Shown here piece by piece: positions 15,901 to 17,589 of a DNA stretch of 17,589 nucleotides (position 1 is the stretch's first letter; every line of letters starts with the position of its first letter). The notes under the pieces are model-generated. The model did no database searches. It saw only the letters and a list, made by a program, of their open reading frames with translations, and was not told the origin of the DNA. Source of the DNA: DASPXY01 sp038227745 (lineage in GTDB: Bacteria; Planctomycetota; Planctomycetia; Gemmatales; Gemmataceae); the NCBI GenBank assembly GCA_038227745.1, contig JBBRPS010000102.1, positions 1-17,589 of the forward strand. The letters are read 5' to 3'. The position numbers and the translations under genes are program-made.

Positions 15901-17245
15901 GCCGCCGCTGGCCGCGCTGCTGCTGGAAGAAGAGCGGGGCGCAGCCGAGCGGCGCACGCTCACCCGCCTGTACGGGGACTATGCCGCGGGAGTGGCCGAC
16001 GCCTTCGGCCCCCTGGAGAAAGTGCTGGCGGAGCCGGCCGGCGCGGGCGCGATTGCGGAGGCGCGGCTGGCGCTGCGGCGGCGGCAGGCCAACGCGACGG
16101 TCGCCCTGGCCGCGCTGGGGCAGTGGGAGAAGGTCCGGCCGCTGCTGCGGCATGTCCCCGACCCGACACTGCGGAGTTACGCGATTGACCGGCTGGGGCC
16201 GGGCGGCGTCGAGGCCCGGGCGGTGATCGACCGGCTGAGTCCGGGGTGGGAGCCGGACGTGTCAGTGCGGCGGGCGTTGCTGCTGGCCCTGGGGGAGTTC
16301 AGTCAGGAACGCTTGCCGGCGGTCGAGCAGGCGGCCGTGGTCCCGCGGCTGCTGGAGCTGTACCGGGACGATCCCGACCCGGGGATCCACGGGGCGACGG
16401 GCTGGCTGCTGCGGCAGTGGCAGCAGCAGGGGCAGGTCGCGGAGATCGACCGGAAGCTGGCGACGGGGAAGGCGGAGGGGCAGCGGCGGTGGTACGTCAA
16501 CCGGCAGGGGCAGACGCTGGTAGTCGTGCCGCCGGGGGAGTTCGAGACCGAAGGAGACAAGCCGCAGAAGGTGCGGGTCGAGCGCAGTTTCGCGCTGGCG
16601 GTCCGGGAGGTGACGGTGGCGGAGTTCCGCCGCTTTCGCAAGGACCACCCATACTCCAAGCAGTTTGCTCCGACGGAGGACTGCCCGGTGAATATGGTCG
16701 CTTGGTACGACGCGGCGGCGTACTGCAACTGGTTGAGCAAGGAGGAGGGAATTGCTGAGGAGCAGTGGTGCTACGTGCCGAACGCGCAGGGGGCGTACGC
16801 GGCCGGGATGAAGGTGAAGGCCAAGGCGCTGAGTCTGTCGGGGTATCGACTGCCGACGGAGGCGGAGTGGGAGCACGCCTGCCGTGCCGGAAGCGTGACG
16901 GCCTGGTCAATGGGGGACGGGGAGGATCTGCTGGCCAAGTACGCCTGGTATAACGCTAACTCTCCCAGCCGGTCCCGTCCCGTGGGTTTGCTGCGGCCGA
17001 ACGAGTTGGGGTTATTTGATCTGCACGGGAACGTGTGGGAGTGGTGCCAGAATCGGCTTGAGGTTTTTGGGGATATACAAGACCTCCAAATAGAGGATAA
17101 AGTAGATATTAGCAGTAGCCGTATGGTGCGTGGCGGCTCGTTCATCTACCTGCCGATGGACGTGCGCTCCGCCAACCGCATCTGGAACGTGCCGTCGCTC
17201 CGCAGCTACAACGTCGGCTTCCGTCCGGCGAGGACTTTCCGCTGA
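12947..17245 (+). CDS. Ser/Thr kinase - nSTAND1 NTPase - TM - helical - SUMF1-like receptor protein
   Basis: This 1432-residue protein starts at ATG 12947, 6 bases after GAGG; a TTG at 12935 would add four residues. The kinase domain (about 36-300) is intact: GEGGFG (43-48), K65, HRDVKPGN (157-164), DFG (177-179). A Pro-rich linker precedes an nSTAND1 NTPase domain (from about 339) with Walker A GPSGCGKS (392-399) and Walker B VLLVLDQFEQWL (D471), then YYQLTHDYLVPSLRDWL. A transmembrane helix lies near 799-817, an alpha-helical, HEAT-like stretch at about 820-1170, and a SUMF1/FGE-type C-lectin-fold domain at about 1182-1432 (YRLPTEAEWEHACRAG, FDLHGNVWEWC, RMVRGGSF). The cysteines needed for formylglycine synthesis are absent, so this domain probably senses or binds. 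It is probably a membrane signalling or conflict-type protein: sensor outside, STAND switch and kinase inside. Confidence 0.93.
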   Translation: MRSHANPLQTAAEGPGQPLVSPESDRAALPSHVARYRIERLLGEGGFGRVFLARDEQLQRPVAVKVPHPHLVASAADAGAYLAEARTAAALDHPHIVPVFDVGSTAECPCFIVSKFIEGRTLAWAIRNDRPAAAAAAALVAAVAEALHHAHHRGVVHRDVKPGNILLDAAGRPHIADFGLALREQDVGTGPRHAGTPAYMSPEQVRGEGHRVDGRSDIFSLGVVFYELLTGRRPFHADSRDELQEQIAALEVRPPRQTDDTLPRELERICLKALAKRASERYTTAKDLAENLRLFLAAHHAAAPPVPAGLGSPSIPDQSPPATPTAPPSDSTPVRIVPKGLRSFDAHDADFFLELLPGPRDRDGLPDGLRFWKTRIEETDPDGTFAVGLIYGPSGCGKSSLVKAGLLPRLSGHVLPVYVEATAEQTESRLLAGLGKCCPAVPADDGLKGAVAALRRGQGLPAGKKVLLVLDQFEQWLHAKRGEADPELVQALRQCDGGRVQCLILIRDDFWMAVTRFLAALEVELIQGHNAAAVDLFPLRHAEKVLGAFGRAFGALPEDAGRTTPEQQEFLHQAVAGLAEDGKVICVRLALFAEMMKGRPWSPAALREVGGTTGVGATFLEETFSAPTANPKHRLHQAAARAVLKALLPEAGTDIKGAMQPRQRLLEVSGYAGRPREFDGLLRMLDTELRLLTPTDPEGAGSEGGQAEDTGESKYYQLTHDYLVPSLRDWLTRKQRETRRGRAELRLAERAALWNSKPENRHLPAWWEWLNIRLFTRAKDWAPPQRKLMRRAGRYLAVRGALLAAGLLLLVWAGWEGFGRLRAEVLRDRLLEATTADVPGVVHDMASYRRWLDEPLRQAYAEAEASKDARKQLHASLALLPVDAGQVEYLYGRLLTGAPQEVVVVRAALSPHADALTERLWALLEDAQSDPAKRLRAACALAGYAEGDDRWEKVSRDVTARLVAENALVLGKWADALRPVRRYLLPPLAALLLEEERGAAERRTLTRLYGDYAAGVADAFGPLEKVLAEPAGAGAIAEARLALRRRQANATVALAALGQWEKVRPLLRHVPDPTLRSYAIDRLGPGGVEARAVIDRLSPGWEPDVSVRRALLLALGEFSQERLPAVEQAAVVPRLLELYRDDPDPGIHGATGWLLRQWQQQGQVAEIDRKLATGKAEGQRRWYVNRQGQTLVVVPPGEFETEGDKPQKVRVERSFALAVREVTVAEFRRFRKDHPYSKQFAPTEDCPVNMVAWYDAAAYCNWLSKEEGIAEEQWCYVPNAQGAYAAGMKVKAKALSLSGYRLPTEAEWEHACRAGSVTAWSMGDGEDLLAKYAWYNANSPSRSRPVGLLRPNELGLFDLHGNVWEWCQNRLEVFGDIQDLQIEDKVDISSSRMVRGGSFIYLPMDVRSANRIWNVPSLRSYNVGFRPARTFR

Positions 17246-17459
17246 GCTGCTTTACGCCTTTACCTCTTGCCCGCAGGATGCGGGTCGGCGGCGGCACGAA
17301 TAAACCACTAAATATATATCTTCAATATGGCTTTCTGTCGTTTCCTGCCGGGCCGTGCGCCTGCCGCGAGGTGCCGAGCTGGCCAGGGACCTGCGGTAGG
17401 GCGCTTTCGCCGTCTGCGGCCGATGCAGAAGTAGTAAGCCCGGAACGGGGGAAATTGGG
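17246..17459. other. Non-coding DNA between the kinase gene and the intron-like 3' end
   Basis: No credible gene is seen. A weak hairpin (CCCGC 17270-17274 / GCGGG 17280-17284) follows the kinase stop codon. An AT-rich patch lies near 17300-17330. A 68-codon minus-strand frame at 17308-17514 overlaps the intron-like structure and has no recognisable features. If the intron call is right, this stretch is 3' exon flank. Confidence 0.5.
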
Positions 17460-17530
17460 CCGGGTCGGGGTGGGAGTCACCTCCCACCCCTCCCACAGAT
17501 CCGGACTTGCCCAATTAAGGCATCCGGCTC
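17460..17530 (-). mobile_element. Candidate group II intron 3' end (domains V and VI)
   Basis: Read on the minus strand from 17530, a 33-base element begins GAGCCGGATGCC and ends GTCCGGATC. It folds like domain V: an AGC triad near the 5' end, a lower stem with one mismatch (C4-A8 with U26-G30), a two-base AG bulge on the 3' side, and a short upper stem capped by a UUAAUU-type loop. It is followed by GGGGTGGGAG-GTGA-CTCCCACCCC (17490-17467), a 10-bp hairpin with a GNRA loop and a following CCGACCCGG that could hold the branch-point A, as in domain VI. The intron body and its reverse transcriptase would lie to the right of the window on the minus strand. The loop is not the canonical GNRA, so this is a structural inference. 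Confidence 0.55.
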
Positions 17531-17589
17531 GTCTCGCCGCGGTCTCGCGTGCGCTCTGCTACCCGTGGCCGTTTCGTGGACAGCGGTGC

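Overview
The window is a G+C-rich (roughly 70%) bacterial chromosome segment that looks planctomycetal, most likely Gemmataceae-like. Three things point there: a giant Ser/Thr kinase - nSTAND1 - SUMF1 fusion protein, a zinc-ribbon/membrane-anchored toroid protein with a Pro/Ala-rich linker, and many long intergenic palindromes. This placement is an inference from gene families and composition. No rRNA, tRNA or CRISPR array was seen.

Layout, left to right. (1) 1-832, minus strand: the 5' part of a PD-(D/E)XK (Rpn-like) nuclease-family gene. Its C-terminus is built of GRQE tetrapeptides encoded by ten tandem 12-bp units, and it runs off the left edge. (2) 1082-2920, plus: an Hsp70-family ATPase, convergent with (3) 2930-4036, minus: a YbhN/AglD-type flippase-like membrane protein. 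(4) 4364-7803, plus: two tandem, translationally coupled paralogous polytopic membrane proteins that resemble GT-C glycosyltransferases. The flippase-like protein and these two suggest an envelope glycolipid or glycan function. (5) 7783-7867: a perfect AT-rich palindrome that overlaps the stop codon of the second paralog. (6) 7948-8970, plus: a HExxH zinc metallopeptidase, convergent with (7) 9076-10098, minus: a D-Ala-D-Ala-ligase-like ATP-grasp enzyme. A nested palindrome at 8973-9047 separates them. (8) 10319-12442, plus: a zinc-ribbon, single-pass, alpha/alpha-toroid protein. (9) 12443-12946: a second nested palindrome, a hairpin, a promoter-like site and a truncated amidohydrolase remnant. 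(10) 12947-17245, plus: the 1432-residue kinase - nSTAND1 - TM - helical - SUMF1 protein. (11) 17246-17589: non-coding DNA carrying what looks like the 3' end (domains V and VI) of a group II intron on the minus strand, entering from the right.

The most interesting signals are these. The 12-bp/GRQE repeat tail belongs to a gene that is easily missed, because it is open at the window edge and antisense to a long spurious frame. The kinase-STAND-SUMF1 receptor has lost the catalytic cysteines of formylglycine-generating enzyme, and its C-terminus resembles a diversity-generating-retroelement target. Two intergenic palindromes share the design of self-palindromic arms that are inverted copies of each other. 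The amidohydrolase is cut after about 34 codons, right at a short match to one of those palindromes. Nothing here can be called a proven new system from sequence alone.
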